DNA of 48,425 nucleotides from Jiangella anatolica (GTDB taxonomy: Bacteria > Actinomycetota > Actinomycetes > Jiangellales > Jiangellaceae), in contig NZ_POTW01000049.1 of assembly GCF_003236295.1 (NCBI RefSeq), forward strand, positions 1 through 48,425. Reading direction: 5' to 3'. The position numbers and the translations under genes are program-made. Position 1 is the first letter of the stretch, and each line of letters begins with the position of its first letter. The notes beneath the pieces were generated by a model that did no database searches, was not told the DNA's origin, and saw only the letters and a list, made by a program, of their open reading frames with translations. Of the stretch, positions 7,990 through 15,789 are shown in pieces.

Positions 7990-10941
7990 CTACTCGAACG
8001 CGGCGTCCGCGAGCAGGTCGGGCAGCGCGCCCGGATCGGCCAGGGCCTCGGCCAGCACCCACCGCTTCGCCCACTGCCCGCTCGTCCAGGCCAGCCCACG
8101 CGCCAAGCCGTCAACGGTCGCGGCATGGACGTCGTCGCCGTCGGGCCACCAGTCGACCGGAGCGCCGCCGACCCGCAGGTCGTCGTGCTCCACATAGCTC
8201 GACGGCGCCGAGCCGAGCACCGCTGCCACCTCCGCAGGCACCGGCTGGCGGCGGCCGCCGTCGCTGATCGAGGCGGCGTACACCTCCGACGCCAGGTCGA
8301 CGTCGAGGAGGTCCGCCAGCGCGGCCGGTCCGGGCAGCAGCCCGGGCTTGCCGAGCTGCAGCCAGTGCGGCCCGTCGCAGACCACGACCGACGCCGCGGG
8401 GACGACGCGGCTGCCGGCGCCGTGCGGGATCCGGATCCGCTCCGGCGGCCGCACGCCGGCCGGATCGTGCCCGGCCAGCGCCGCGTAGACCTGCGCCAGC
8501 ATCGCGGCCGGCAGCTCGAGGTCCTCCTCGGCGAGCCGGGCGAGGACGGCGTCAGGGTCCAGGTCCGCGGGCGTCCGGGCCAGCCCGACGGCGGCCGCGA
8601 ACGCGTCGTCGACCGGCACGTCCACGACCGGCAGCAGCGCGCGGACCACCAGATCGGCGTCCGGCAGCGCCAGCCCGGGCAGCGGCCGGCCGCCGATCCG
8701 GGCATGCCGCCGCAGCCACCACGCGGTGTACGACGACACGTCGCGCTGCGCCCCGCCGGCCAGGGTCAGCCGAACCGGCGTTACGACGGCGGCCCGCGCC
8801 TCGGCGTCGTCGGCCAGCCACTCCAGCACGTGCCGCCACGCGTCGTCGCGGACGAGATCGAGGTCGGCGACGGCGACGAACTCACTGGTCAGCGGCGGCA
8901 CCGGCTGACTCGGCAGGCCGGCGAGCACCTCGTCGATCCAGGCGTCCTCGTCGTCGAGGTCGTGCCAGGTGTCCGGCTCCAGCGTCAGATCGGCGTCGCG
9001 GACGACGGCGAACCCGTCGCGCACCCCGGCCGCCCGCAGCACCGCCGGGCCGAACCGCTCGACCAGCTCCGGCGCGACGGTGAACTCGTCCGGGTTCGCG
9101 TCCAGCACGCTCAGCAGCGGCGATCCGGGCAGCAGCAGCTCCCGCGCCGACACGGACGCGCCGGTGGCGTCGACCAGCGGCAGCCCGGCCAGCCACGGCT
9201 CGTCGGCGACGCCGAGGCCGGACTCCGCCAGCAGCCCGAGCACGGCCTCGGCGATCGGTGCAGGGTCCTCGTCGCTCTCGGCGAGGTCGGCCACGGCGCC
9301 CTGGACCAGCGGGTCGCGCAGCACCGACGCGGCGGTCGCGTCGACGGCGCCGAGCCGGTGCAGCAGCGGGTGGACGGCGTCCGGCGCGACGACGCGCAGG
9401 TCGAACGGCGCCAACAGCTCCGGGCGCACCTCGCCGGGCACCAGCAGCCCGCGCGGGCCGCGGACCAGCCGCCCGTCGGCCAGCGGCACCGGCAGCGCGC
9501 CGAGCGACTCGCGGTCCGACCCGTCCAGCGCGTCGTACACGGCCCGCCACCCGGCCGGGTCCAGCCGCTCCCCGGCCAGCTCGTCGACGACGTCGGCCAG
9601 CGGCGCCACGGTCGCGCCGAGCCCGGCCAGCACCTCCGGCCGCCACCAGTCGCGCGCCGGCAGCCCCCGGACGACGCCGCGCAGTGCGGCCGGATCGGCG
9701 GTCCGGCTCAGCCCATCGACCAGCGTCACCTCGTCCGGACGCAGCCGCTCGCCGCCCGCGCCGGGCACGAACGGCGTCGCCGCGAGTGCGGCGCGGATCG
9801 CCCGGTGCAGCACGGCGTCGACCGCCTCGACCCCGAGCGGGCCCGGCACCAGCGCGAGCACGGCCGGCGCCGGCGGATCGAACGACGCCACCAGCCGCGC
9901 GTACACGTCGCCGACGTGGGTCGCGAGGTGGTCGAGCAGCGGGCCGGGCTGGACGCGGCGGCGGGACGAGTCCAGCGGCAGCGCGGCGATCACCAACGCC
10001 GGCAGGTCGGTCCGGTCGTCGGTGGGGGTCGGCGCGTGCACGACGGACGGCAGTGAGGGCGGCAGCGGGGCCGGCGCCGAGTCCCCGTCGGCGGACACCG
10101 GCACGGCGACGGTCACCGACCAGCCCGGCCGGGACCGCTCCTCGAACGGACGGTCCGCCAGCAGCTCCTCCGGGGCGACGCCCGTCCGGCGAGCGATCCG
10201 CCACCGCCGCCCGCCGATCCGCCGCTCGGCCAGCCCCTTCCCCAGCGGCACCGGCGCCTCGGCGGACAACCGCCGCGCCTCGCCGGCGCCCTCGACGACC
10301 ACCTCGCTCAGCCACGGCAGCGCCAGCAGCAACGCGTCGTCGACCTCGGCGAGCAACCGGCGCACCAACCGGACCGCGTCGTCGTCGCGCAACGGCAGCT
10401 CGACCGCCGTCTCGTACCCGTCCGGCACGGCGCCGGCGGACGGGAACGGCAGCCGCAGCACCGGCACCGCGTCGCCGCGCCGGGCCAGCTCGTCGGCCAG
10501 CCCGGGCACCGTCGACGCCGCCGACCGGGCCGCGGGCCGCGACCACCGCACCCCGCCGCCGGACGCCGTCAGCACCCGCGGCTCGTCGGTCACCGCCAGC
10601 ACGGCGGCGAAGCCCACCCCGAACCGCCCGACGGTGTCGTCGTCGCGCTTGGCCGACGCCCGCAGCGTCGACAGCCCCTCGACCCCGGCGGCGTCGAGCG
10701 GAGCGCCGGTGTTGGCCACGACCAGCGTCGACCCGGTCAGCCGCAGCAACAGCCTCGCTGACTCACCGGAACGTGCGCCGGCGTCGGCGGCGTTCTGCGC
10801 CAGCTCGACCACGACCCGGTCGCGGTAGGAGCCGCGGGCCAGCTCGTCCTCGGCGTTGGCGTCCTCGCGGAACCGGGCCGGCGACGCGGACCAGGCGGCG
10901 AGCACCCGCGAGCGCAGCGCCTCGGACTCGAAGGCGTCCAC
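7990..10941 (-). CDS. Sacsin N-terminal-like GHKL ATPase, large actinobacterial protein
   Basis: A 983-residue protein starting at GTG 10941, two bases after the stop of the DUF3027 gene, so the pair forms an operon. The first 150 residues carry a Bergerat-fold ATPase of the HSP90/sacsin type: N box ELAQNAADAG near 47-56, G1 box VVANTGAPLD near 73-82, and G2 box GRFGVGFAAV near 105-114. The remaining roughly 800 residues are Val/Leu/Asp/Ala-rich and have no motif I recognise. A few basic segments (RRRVQPGPLLDHL) resemble the second and third domains of HSP90-like proteins. A chaperone-like or conformational ATPase is the likely role, and cytoplasmic. Relatives annotated as sacsin N-terminal ATPase-like domain proteins occur in many actinobacteria, often beside DUF3027. 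No experimentally known function. Confidence 0.88.
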   Translation of the reverse strand: MDAFESEALRSRVLAAWSASPARFREDANAEDELARGSYRDRVVVELAQNAADAGARSGESARLLLRLTGSTLVVANTGAPLDAAGVEGLSTLRASAKRDDDTVGRFGVGFAAVLAVTDEPRVLTASGGGVRWSRPAARSAASTVPGLADELARRGDAVPVLRLPFPSAGAVPDGYETAVELPLRDDDAVRLVRRLLAEVDDALLLALPWLSEVVVEGAGEARRLSAEAPVPLGKGLAERRIGGRRWRIARRTGVAPEELLADRPFEERSRPGWSVTVAVPVSADGDSAPAPLPPSLPSVVHAPTPTDDRTDLPALVIAALPLDSSRRRVQPGPLLDHLATHVGDVYARLVASFDPPAPAVLALVPGPLGVEAVDAVLHRAIRAALAATPFVPGAGGERLRPDEVTLVDGLSRTADPAALRGVVRGLPARDWWRPEVLAGLGATVAPLADVVDELAGERLDPAGWRAVYDALDGSDRESLGALPVPLADGRLVRGPRGLLVPGEVRPELLAPFDLRVVAPDAVHPLLHRLGAVDATAASVLRDPLVQGAVADLAESDEDPAPIAEAVLGLLAESGLGVADEPWLAGLPLVDATGASVSARELLLPGSPLLSVLDANPDEFTVAPELVERFGPAVLRAAGVRDGFAVVRDADLTLEPDTWHDLDDEDAWIDEVLAGLPSQPVPPLTSEFVAVADLDLVRDDAWRHVLEWLADDAEARAAVVTPVRLTLAGGAQRDVSSYTAWWLRRHARIGGRPLPGLALPDADLVVRALLPVVDVPVDDAFAAAVGLARTPADLDPDAVLARLAEEDLELPAAMLAQVYAALAGHDPAGVRPPERIRIPHGAGSRVVPAASVVVCDGPHWLQLGKPGLLPGPAALADLLDVDLASEVYAASISDGGRRQPVPAEVAAVLGSAPSSYVEHDDLRVGGAPVDWWPDGDDVHAATVDGLARGLAWTSGQWAKRWVLAEALADPGALPDLLADAAFE

Positions 10942-10943
10942 CG

Positions 10944-11717
10944 TTACGGTGCGTCGAGCTCCAGCGGGACCAGCTCGTAGCTGAGGGTGTCGACGACGGG
11001 CTCGGCGGCGTCCTCGGAGGGCGCGGGGAGCCGCACGTCGGAGTGGCCGCCGCAGCCGTGCGTGTGCGCGACGACCTTGCCGTCGAACGGGGTGCGCTCG
11101 TTGGTGCAGACGCCGTACGCGTGCCCGAGCGTGCCGGTGAGCAGCACCGAGAAGCCGCAGCTACCGCACCGTCCGGGCGCGGCCTTCGCGATGTCGGTGT
11201 GCGGGCCGGTGTCGCCCTCGTACCAGCGTTGCGCGGCGTCGTCGCGGCCCTCGCGCGACAGCACCCACTCGCGGCCGAGGCCCAGCTCCTGGATCACCTC
11301 GAGGACGTCCTGGTCGTCGGCCGTCGCGTAGCCGGGCTCGAGCCGGTAGTCGTCGTCGGCGACGGGCAGCAGGTCGCCGGGGCCGAGGTCCTCGGGCTTG
11401 ACCCGCTCCTCCCACGGCACCCACGCCGGGGCGAGGACGGCGTCCGCGCCGGGCAGCAGCACGCACTCGCTGACCGTGACCGCCTTGGACCGCGACGCCC
11501 TGGTGACGGTGACCGCCCACCGCCAGCCGACGTACCCGGCCAGCTCGCAGGCGAAGTAGTGGGTGACGACCCGTTCGCCCTCGGCGTCGTGGCCGAGCGA
11601 GGCGCCGACGGCGTCCTCGCTGCCGACGTCGACGGCCGCCGCTCGCGCTTCCTCGACGGCCTTGACGAGGACGGAGTCGGCCTTGGCGGAGCGGGCGCGG
11701 GACGAGGTGGTGGTCAC
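10944..11717 (-). CDS. DUF3027 family protein
   Basis: A 257-residue protein if started at GTG 11717 (VTTTSSRARS...). The frame stays open to 11777, but the upstream residues look non-coding. It belongs to the actinobacterial DUF3027 family. Recognisable stretches are HYFACELAGYVGWRWAVTV near 63-81, the WVPWEERV segment, and a Cys/His-rich end, CGSCGF near 190 and ...CTNERTPFDGKVVAHTHGCGGHSDV near 210-234, which could bind zinc. Function is unknown. It heads an operon with the sacsin-like ATPase, is divergent from an MFS gene, and is near a cold-shock gene, an arrangement seen in other actinomycetes. Confidence 0.86.
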   Translation of the reverse strand: MTTTSSRARSAKADSVLVKAVEEARAAAVDVGSEDAVGASLGHDAEGERVVTHYFACELAGYVGWRWAVTVTRASRSKAVTVSECVLLPGADAVLAPAWVPWEERVKPEDLGPGDLLPVADDDYRLEPGYATADDQDVLEVIQELGLGREWVLSREGRDDAAQRWYEGDTGPHTDIAKAAPGRCGSCGFSVLLTGTLGHAYGVCTNERTPFDGKVVAHTHGCGGHSDVRLPAPSEDAAEPVVDTLSYELVPLELDAP

Positions 11718-11797
11718 AATCGTTGATTGTCGCAAACTCGCGCCATGATCGACACATCGCGCCCGATGCGGGGACAACCGGCTGACCTGTCGGCCCG

Positions 11798-13438
11798 ATG
11801 CGGTTGGATGGGTACGTGGCTGAGACCGATCCGCCGGCCGGCCCGCCCGGGGAGGGTGGGCGACGCGGCGCGCGCGAGGGCGGCGGTGCGTACGAGTCGC
11901 CGTTCGCCGGTCGTGAGCTGCCCGCCGGCAACGGCCGCCCGCCCGGTGACGCCGACGGCGCCGGCGAGCCCGGCGGGAACGCGCACGCCGGCGGAAGCAG
12001 GCACGCCGGCGGAAACGCGCATGCCGGCGGGAACGGCACCCGGTCCATGCCGCCGCCTCCGCCGGGACCGCCGTCGGCCAGTGAGCGGATGCGCCGCGCC
12101 GCCGGGGCCACCGGCCGGGCCGCCCGCTCCGCCGCCTCCGGGACGTCCCGCGCGGCCAAGGTCAGCGCCAACCGGCTGCACCGCGCCGCCGAGGCGCAGG
12201 GCGCCGGCAAGAGCGGCCTGTCCCGGCTGATCGAGCTCAACGCCGCCAGTGCCTTCGCCGACACGCTGGTGACGGTCGCGCTGGCCGGCACGCTGTTCTT
12301 CTCCGTCTCCACGTCCGAGGCGCGCGGCAACGTCGCGCTGTACCTGCTGCTCACGATGGCTCCGTTCGCCGTCGTCGCGCCGGTGCTGGGCCCGTTCCTC
12401 GACCGGTTCAGCCACGGCCGGCGCTGGGCCATCGGGTTCACCGCGGCCGGCCGCGGCTTCCTCGCCTGGGTGGCGGCCGACGCCGTCATCGACACCGGGG
12501 TATGGCTCTATCCGGCGGCTCTGGGCGTGCTGGTCGGGCAGAAGGCGTACGCCGTCGCCCGGGCCGCCGCGGTGCCACGACTGCTGCCCGAGGGCTGGAC
12601 GCTGGTCGCGGCCAACTCGCGGCTCCAGCTCGCGGCGACGTTCGGCACGCTGATCGGAGCGCCGGTCGGCATCGGGCTGGCGCAGATCGGCGACGACTGG
12701 CCACTTCGAGCGGCGTTCTTCGCCTACGTCGGCACGACGGTGCTGGCGATCCTGCTGCCGAAGAAGGTCGACCTGTCGACCGGCGAGGAGCCGGCGTCGC
12801 TGACCGAGGGCGACGGGGACCAGACGACGGCGACCGCGTCCGGGAAGCCTCGCAAGTTCCGGGTCGGGCCGACGGTGGTCCGCGCGCTGCGGGCGAACGC
12901 GACGCTGCGCTGGCTGTCCGGGTTCATGACGATGTTCATGGCGTTCGTGCTGCGCGAGGAGCCGGTCGCCGGGCTCGACGACCTCGTCCTGCTCGGCATC
13001 GTCGCGGCCTCGGCCTGGCTGGGCAGCACCGCCGGGTCGTCCGTCGGCGCGCTGGTGCAGGCGCGCAGCCCGGACCGCACCGTCATGGTCCTGGTCGGGT
13101 TCGGCGCGGCGAGCACGCTGGTCGCGGCCGTCTTCTGGAACCTGCTGACGGTGATCCTGGTCGGGCTCGCGGCCGGCTTCGCCCAGCAGCTGGGCCGGCT
13201 GTCACTGGACGCGATCGTGCAGCGCGACGTGCCGGAGAAGAACCGCTCCAACGCGTTCGCCCGGTCCGAGACGCTGCTCCAGCTGGGCTGGGTGGTCGGC
13301 GGCGGCGTGGGCATCGTGCTGCCGCTGATCCCGTGGCTGGGCATGACGGTGGCGACGCTCGTCCTGCTCGGCGGCCTGGTGTTCGCGCTACGGGTACGCC
13401 CGGCCGCGCGCACGCCGTCGGCCCCGCCGCGGGAGTGA
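11798..13438 (+). CDS. MFS transporter with disordered N-terminal extension
   Basis: A 546-residue protein. The first 120 or so residues are Gly/Pro/Arg-rich and disordered, with a short HAGG repeat (NAHAGGSRHAGGNAHAGG). From about residue 145 on there are roughly 12 hydrophobic segments of the major facilitator superfamily. PVLGPFLDRFSHGRR near 195-209 matches the loop 2-3 signature. A cytoplasmic loop PKKVDLSTGEEPASL separates the halves. Alternative start GTG 11816 (VAETD...) is equally plausible, giving 540 residues. The gene sits between DUF3027 (divergent) and a cold-shock gene (convergent, 5 bp between), as in many actinomycetes. Substrate unknown. Confidence 0.88.
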   Translation: MRLDGYVAETDPPAGPPGEGGRRGAREGGGAYESPFAGRELPAGNGRPPGDADGAGEPGGNAHAGGSRHAGGNAHAGGNGTRSMPPPPPGPPSASERMRRAAGATGRAARSAASGTSRAAKVSANRLHRAAEAQGAGKSGLSRLIELNAASAFADTLVTVALAGTLFFSVSTSEARGNVALYLLLTMAPFAVVAPVLGPFLDRFSHGRRWAIGFTAAGRGFLAWVAADAVIDTGVWLYPAALGVLVGQKAYAVARAAAVPRLLPEGWTLVAANSRLQLAATFGTLIGAPVGIGLAQIGDDWPLRAAFFAYVGTTVLAILLPKKVDLSTGEEPASLTEGDGDQTTATASGKPRKFRVGPTVVRALRANATLRWLSGFMTMFMAFVLREEPVAGLDDLVLLGIVAASAWLGSTAGSSVGALVQARSPDRTVMVLVGFGAASTLVAAVFWNLLTVILVGLAAGFAQQLGRLSLDAIVQRDVPEKNRSNAFARSETLLQLGWVVGGGVGIVLPLIPWLGMTVATLVLLGGLVFALRVRPAARTPSAPPRE

Positions 13439-13443
13439 CCCCG

Positions 13444-13827
13444 TCAGAGCTCGAGGTCGTCGGCCACCCCGCGCAGCACCGTCGCGACCTTGTGCGCGGT
13501 GCGCTGGTCGGGGTGCCGGCCGCGGCGGTAGGTGTTCGACAGGCCGTCGAGGAGCTTGATGAGGTCCTCGACGATGGTCACCAGGTCGTCCGGCTTCTTC
13601 CGGGTGGCCGCGGACACCGACGGCAGCGGATCGAGCACGCGCACCGACAGCGCCTGCTCGCCGCGGCGGCCCTCGGCCACTCCGAACTCCACTCGCTGGC
13701 CCGGCTTGAGGGCCGTCACGCCCGCGGGCAGCGCGGACGAGTGGACGAAGACGTCGCCGCCGTCGTCCTTCGAGAGGAAGCCGAAGCCCTTCTCGGTGTC
13801 GAAAAACTTGACCTTGCCCGTTGGCAC
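13444..13827 (-). CDS. Cold-shock domain protein with C-terminal extension
   Basis: A 127-residue protein starting at GTG 13827 (VPTGKVKFFDTEKGFGFL) with a GAAGAGG ribosome binding site upstream on the minus strand. Residues 1-65 are a cold-shock domain with both nucleic-acid-binding motifs: RNP1-like KGFGFL and RNP2-like DVFVHSSAL. Unlike the common 67-residue Csp it continues with a basic, helical 60-residue extension (KKPDDLVTIVEDLIKLLDGL...) of the type seen in the long cold-shock proteins of actinobacteria. It is expected to bind single-stranded RNA or DNA as an RNA chaperone. A longer reading from 14049 exists, but nothing upstream of 13827 resembles the family. Confidence 0.93.
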   Translation of the reverse strand: MPTGKVKFFDTEKGFGFLSKDDGGDVFVHSSALPAGVTALKPGQRVEFGVAEGRRGEQALSVRVLDPLPSVSAATRKKPDDLVTIVEDLIKLLDGLSNTYRRGRHPDQRTAHKVATVLRGVADDLEL

Positions 13828-13862
13828 GTCTGACCTCTTCGTGTCGGGGGGACCGGACAATC

Positions 13863-13880
13863 CTCCCGCGGCTACGGGAG
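13863..13880 (-). promoter_or_regulatory. Stem-loop in the 5' region of the cold-shock gene
   Basis: Perfect 6-bp arms CTCCCG (13863-13868) and CGGGAG (13875-13880) with a 6-nt loop lie 35 nt upstream of the cold-shock start. Cold-shock mRNAs often have structured leaders. Whether this lies inside the transcript is not shown by the sequence. Confidence 0.35.
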
Positions 13881-13944
13881 ACGCCACCAGCCTACGGCCG
13901 CCGAGGGCATGTGGGCCTCTCCGGGGGCGATCAATCCGATGACG

Positions 13945-13950
13945 TACCGT
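13945..13950 (+). promoter_or_regulatory. Putative -10 element of a leaderless promoter (HipA-like gene)
   Basis: TACCGT ends 8 nt before the ATG at 13959. With no Shine-Dalgarno sequence present, transcription would begin at or next to the start codon. The same hexamer and spacing recur before the gene at 23660. Confidence 0.4.
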
Positions 13951-13958
13951 CGTCGCCC

Positions 13959-14750
13959 ATGGTCGACGTTCCCGCGGTGACGACGTACACCGGGCTGCCG
14001 CTGGTGCGCGCGGTTCGCTACGTCGAGCCGCTGCGCGAGGGCGGCTCACTGCCCGGGCTGGTCGAGGGCGACGACCTCGGCACCTACGTGGTGAAGTTCC
14101 GCGGCGCGGGGCAGGGCCCGAAGTCGCTGGTCGCGGAGATCGTGGTCGGCGAGCTGTCCCGGCGGCTGGACATCCGGGTGCCCGATCTCGTGCTCGTGGA
14201 CCTCGACGAGGCGATCGCGCGGCGCGAGCCGGACCCGGAGATCCAGGCGTTGCTGCTGGCCAGCGTCGGGGTGAACCTCGGCATGGACTTCCTGCCGCGC
14301 TCGCTCGGCTACGACGGGCACGGCCGGCGGGCCGACGCCACGGACGCCGCGAAGGTGCTGTGGCTGGACGCGCTGACGGTCAACGTCGACCGCAGCTGGC
14401 GCAACCCGAACCTGCTGACGTGGCACGGGCAGCTGTGGGCGATCGACCACGGCGCGGCGCTGCTGTTCCAGCACACGTGGCCGGGGGTGGAGGCGTTCGC
14501 GGCGCGGCCGTACCCGATCGACGACCACGTGCTGGCGTTCGCCGCGGACCGGCTGCCGGCGGTCGACGCGGAGCTGGCGCCGCTGGTGACGCCGTCGGCG
14601 CTGGCGCAGATCCTGGCGCTGGTCCCGGACGACTGGCTGCCCGACCTCCCTGGCCACCCGGACGCGGACGCCGTCCGGGCCGTCTACGCCGACTACCTGG
14701 CCGCGCGCGTCGCCGCCTCGTCGGCCTGGCTGCCGGCGGCCGCCGCATGA
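13959..14750 (+). CDS. HipA-like kinase family protein (HipA_2)
   Basis: A 263-residue protein of the HipA_2-type kinase-like family. Visible features are a nucleotide-binding LPGLVEGDDLGTYVVKFRGAGQGPKSLVAEIV stretch near 23-54, with the Lys of YVVKF as the likely ATP-contacting Lys. The catalytic region is LWLDALTVNVDRSWRNPNLL near 134-153, where N-x-D-R-x-x-x-N matches the catalytic loop of HipA-type kinases. It continues to AIDHGAALLF near 161-170, matching the metal-binding DHG. It is half the size of HipA toxins and has no HipB partner. Instead it overlaps by 4 nt (ATGA) a DUF3037 gene, a pairing seen in many bacteria. Role and substrate are unknown. Confidence 0.87.
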   Translation: MVDVPAVTTYTGLPLVRAVRYVEPLREGGSLPGLVEGDDLGTYVVKFRGAGQGPKSLVAEIVVGELSRRLDIRVPDLVLVDLDEAIARREPDPEIQALLLASVGVNLGMDFLPRSLGYDGHGRRADATDAAKVLWLDALTVNVDRSWRNPNLLTWHGQLWAIDHGAALLFQHTWPGVEAFAARPYPIDDHVLAFAADRLPAVDAELAPLVTPSALAQILALVPDDWLPDLPGHPDADAVRAVYADYLAARVAASSAWLPAAAA

Positions 14751-15121
14751 TCCCGTTCGAGTACGCCGTCCTGCGGGTGGTCCCCCGCATCGAGCGGGCC
14801 GAGTTCGTCAACGCCGGCGTCATCGTCTACAGCCAGAAGGCGGACTATCTCGGCGCCGCCGTCCATCTCGACGCGGACCGGCTGCGCGCGCTGGACCCGG
14901 ACGCCGACGTCGACGCGATCCGTGCCGCGGCCGAGGCGTACGCCGCGACCTGCACCGACGCGGCCGCGGCCGGCCCGGTGGGTGCGACGCCGATCGGCGA
15001 GCGGTTCCGCTGGCTGACGGCGCCGCGCAGCACGATCGTGCAGACCGGGCCGGTGCACGCCGGGCTCACCGACGATCCGGCGGCCGAGCTGGACCGGCTG
15101 CTCCGGCGGCTGGTGCTCTAG
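14747..15121 (+). CDS. DUF3037 family protein
   Basis: A 124-residue protein beginning MIPFEYAVLRVVPRIERAEFVNAGVI..., a clear DUF3037 signature, with YSQKADYLGA following. DUF3037 genes typically follow a HipA_2-type kinase gene, as here through an ATGA overlap, so the two products probably form one functional unit. No catalytic motif is visible. Its stop codon lies inside CTAG at 15118-15121, shared with the convergent HAD gene. Confidence 0.9.
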   Translation: MIPFEYAVLRVVPRIERAEFVNAGVIVYSQKADYLGAAVHLDADRLRALDPDADVDAIRAAAEAYAATCTDAAAAGPVGATPIGERFRWLTAPRSTIVQTGPVHAGLTDDPAAELDRLLRRLVL

Positions 15122-15744
15122 GTCGGGGTGCCGACGTAGTCGTCGAGCCAGTACGGGAAGTCGAGCAGGTCGGCGAAGACGACGTCGGCGCCGGCCTCGC
15201 GCAGCGCGACCGCGTCGTGCCCGCCCGTCGTCACGCCGATGGCGTAGACCCCGGCGGTCCGGGCGCCGACCATGTCGCCGGGGTGGTCGCCCACGTAGAC
15301 GTCGGCGCCGCGTTCCTGCAGCGCCGCGCCCTTCGTCTCGGCGAACCGCTCGCCGATGACGTCGTCGACCGGCAGCCCGACGTGCGCGAGCACGGCCCGG
15401 ACCGCGGACTCGATCTTCGCGCTGACGACCAGGACTGTGCCGTGGTGGGCGTGGATGGCGTCGATCGCCTCGACCGCGCCGGGCAGCGCCTTGGTGCCCG
15501 GGATGCCGAGCGTCGGGTAGAGCTCGCGGTAGAGGTCGCGCACCTCGGGGACGCGGTCCTCGTCGATGAACGCACGCAGCGTCGTCTCCAGCGGCAGGCC
15601 GATCATCGGCAGCAGCCGCTGCGGGTCGACGTCGACGCCGACCCGGCGGAACGCCTCGGTCATCGAGACCTTGATCCCCTCCGCGGAGTCGACGAGCGTG
15701 AGATCGAGGTCGAAACCGATGGTGAGGGACACGGCGATCACCAT
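15118..15744 (-). CDS. HAD family hydrolase (phosphatase, PGP/Gph-like)
   Basis: A 208-residue HAD-superfamily phosphatase. Motif I is FDLDLTLVD near 12-20 (two Asp nucleophile and acid), motif II is VLVVSAK near 105-111 (Ser then Lys), motif III is the Lys of ETKGAAL, and motif IV is YVGDHPGDMVGA near 151-162. A helical cap lies between motifs I and II, as in phosphoglycolate phosphatase-like proteins. The start is ATG 15744; GTG 15732 is also possible. It is convergent with the DUF3037 gene, the two stops sharing the CTAG palindrome. Substrate not predictable. Confidence 0.9.
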   Translation of the reverse strand: MVIAVSLTIGFDLDLTLVDSAEGIKVSMTEAFRRVGVDVDPQRLLPMIGLPLETTLRAFIDEDRVPEVRDLYRELYPTLGIPGTKALPGAVEAIDAIHAHHGTVLVVSAKIESAVRAVLAHVGLPVDDVIGERFAETKGAALQERGADVYVGDHPGDMVGARTAGVYAIGVTTGGHDAVALREAGADVVFADLLDFPYWLDDYVGTPT

Positions 15745-15789
15745 ACGCGGCATCCGGCCCGACATGTGTGATTCGGGTCACTCTGGGTT

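Noticed and set aside
13821-13958. Longer start for the HipA-like kinase
   Set aside because: The extension runs through the cold-shock promoter region and has no family resemblance; ATG 13959 has a matching -10 element.
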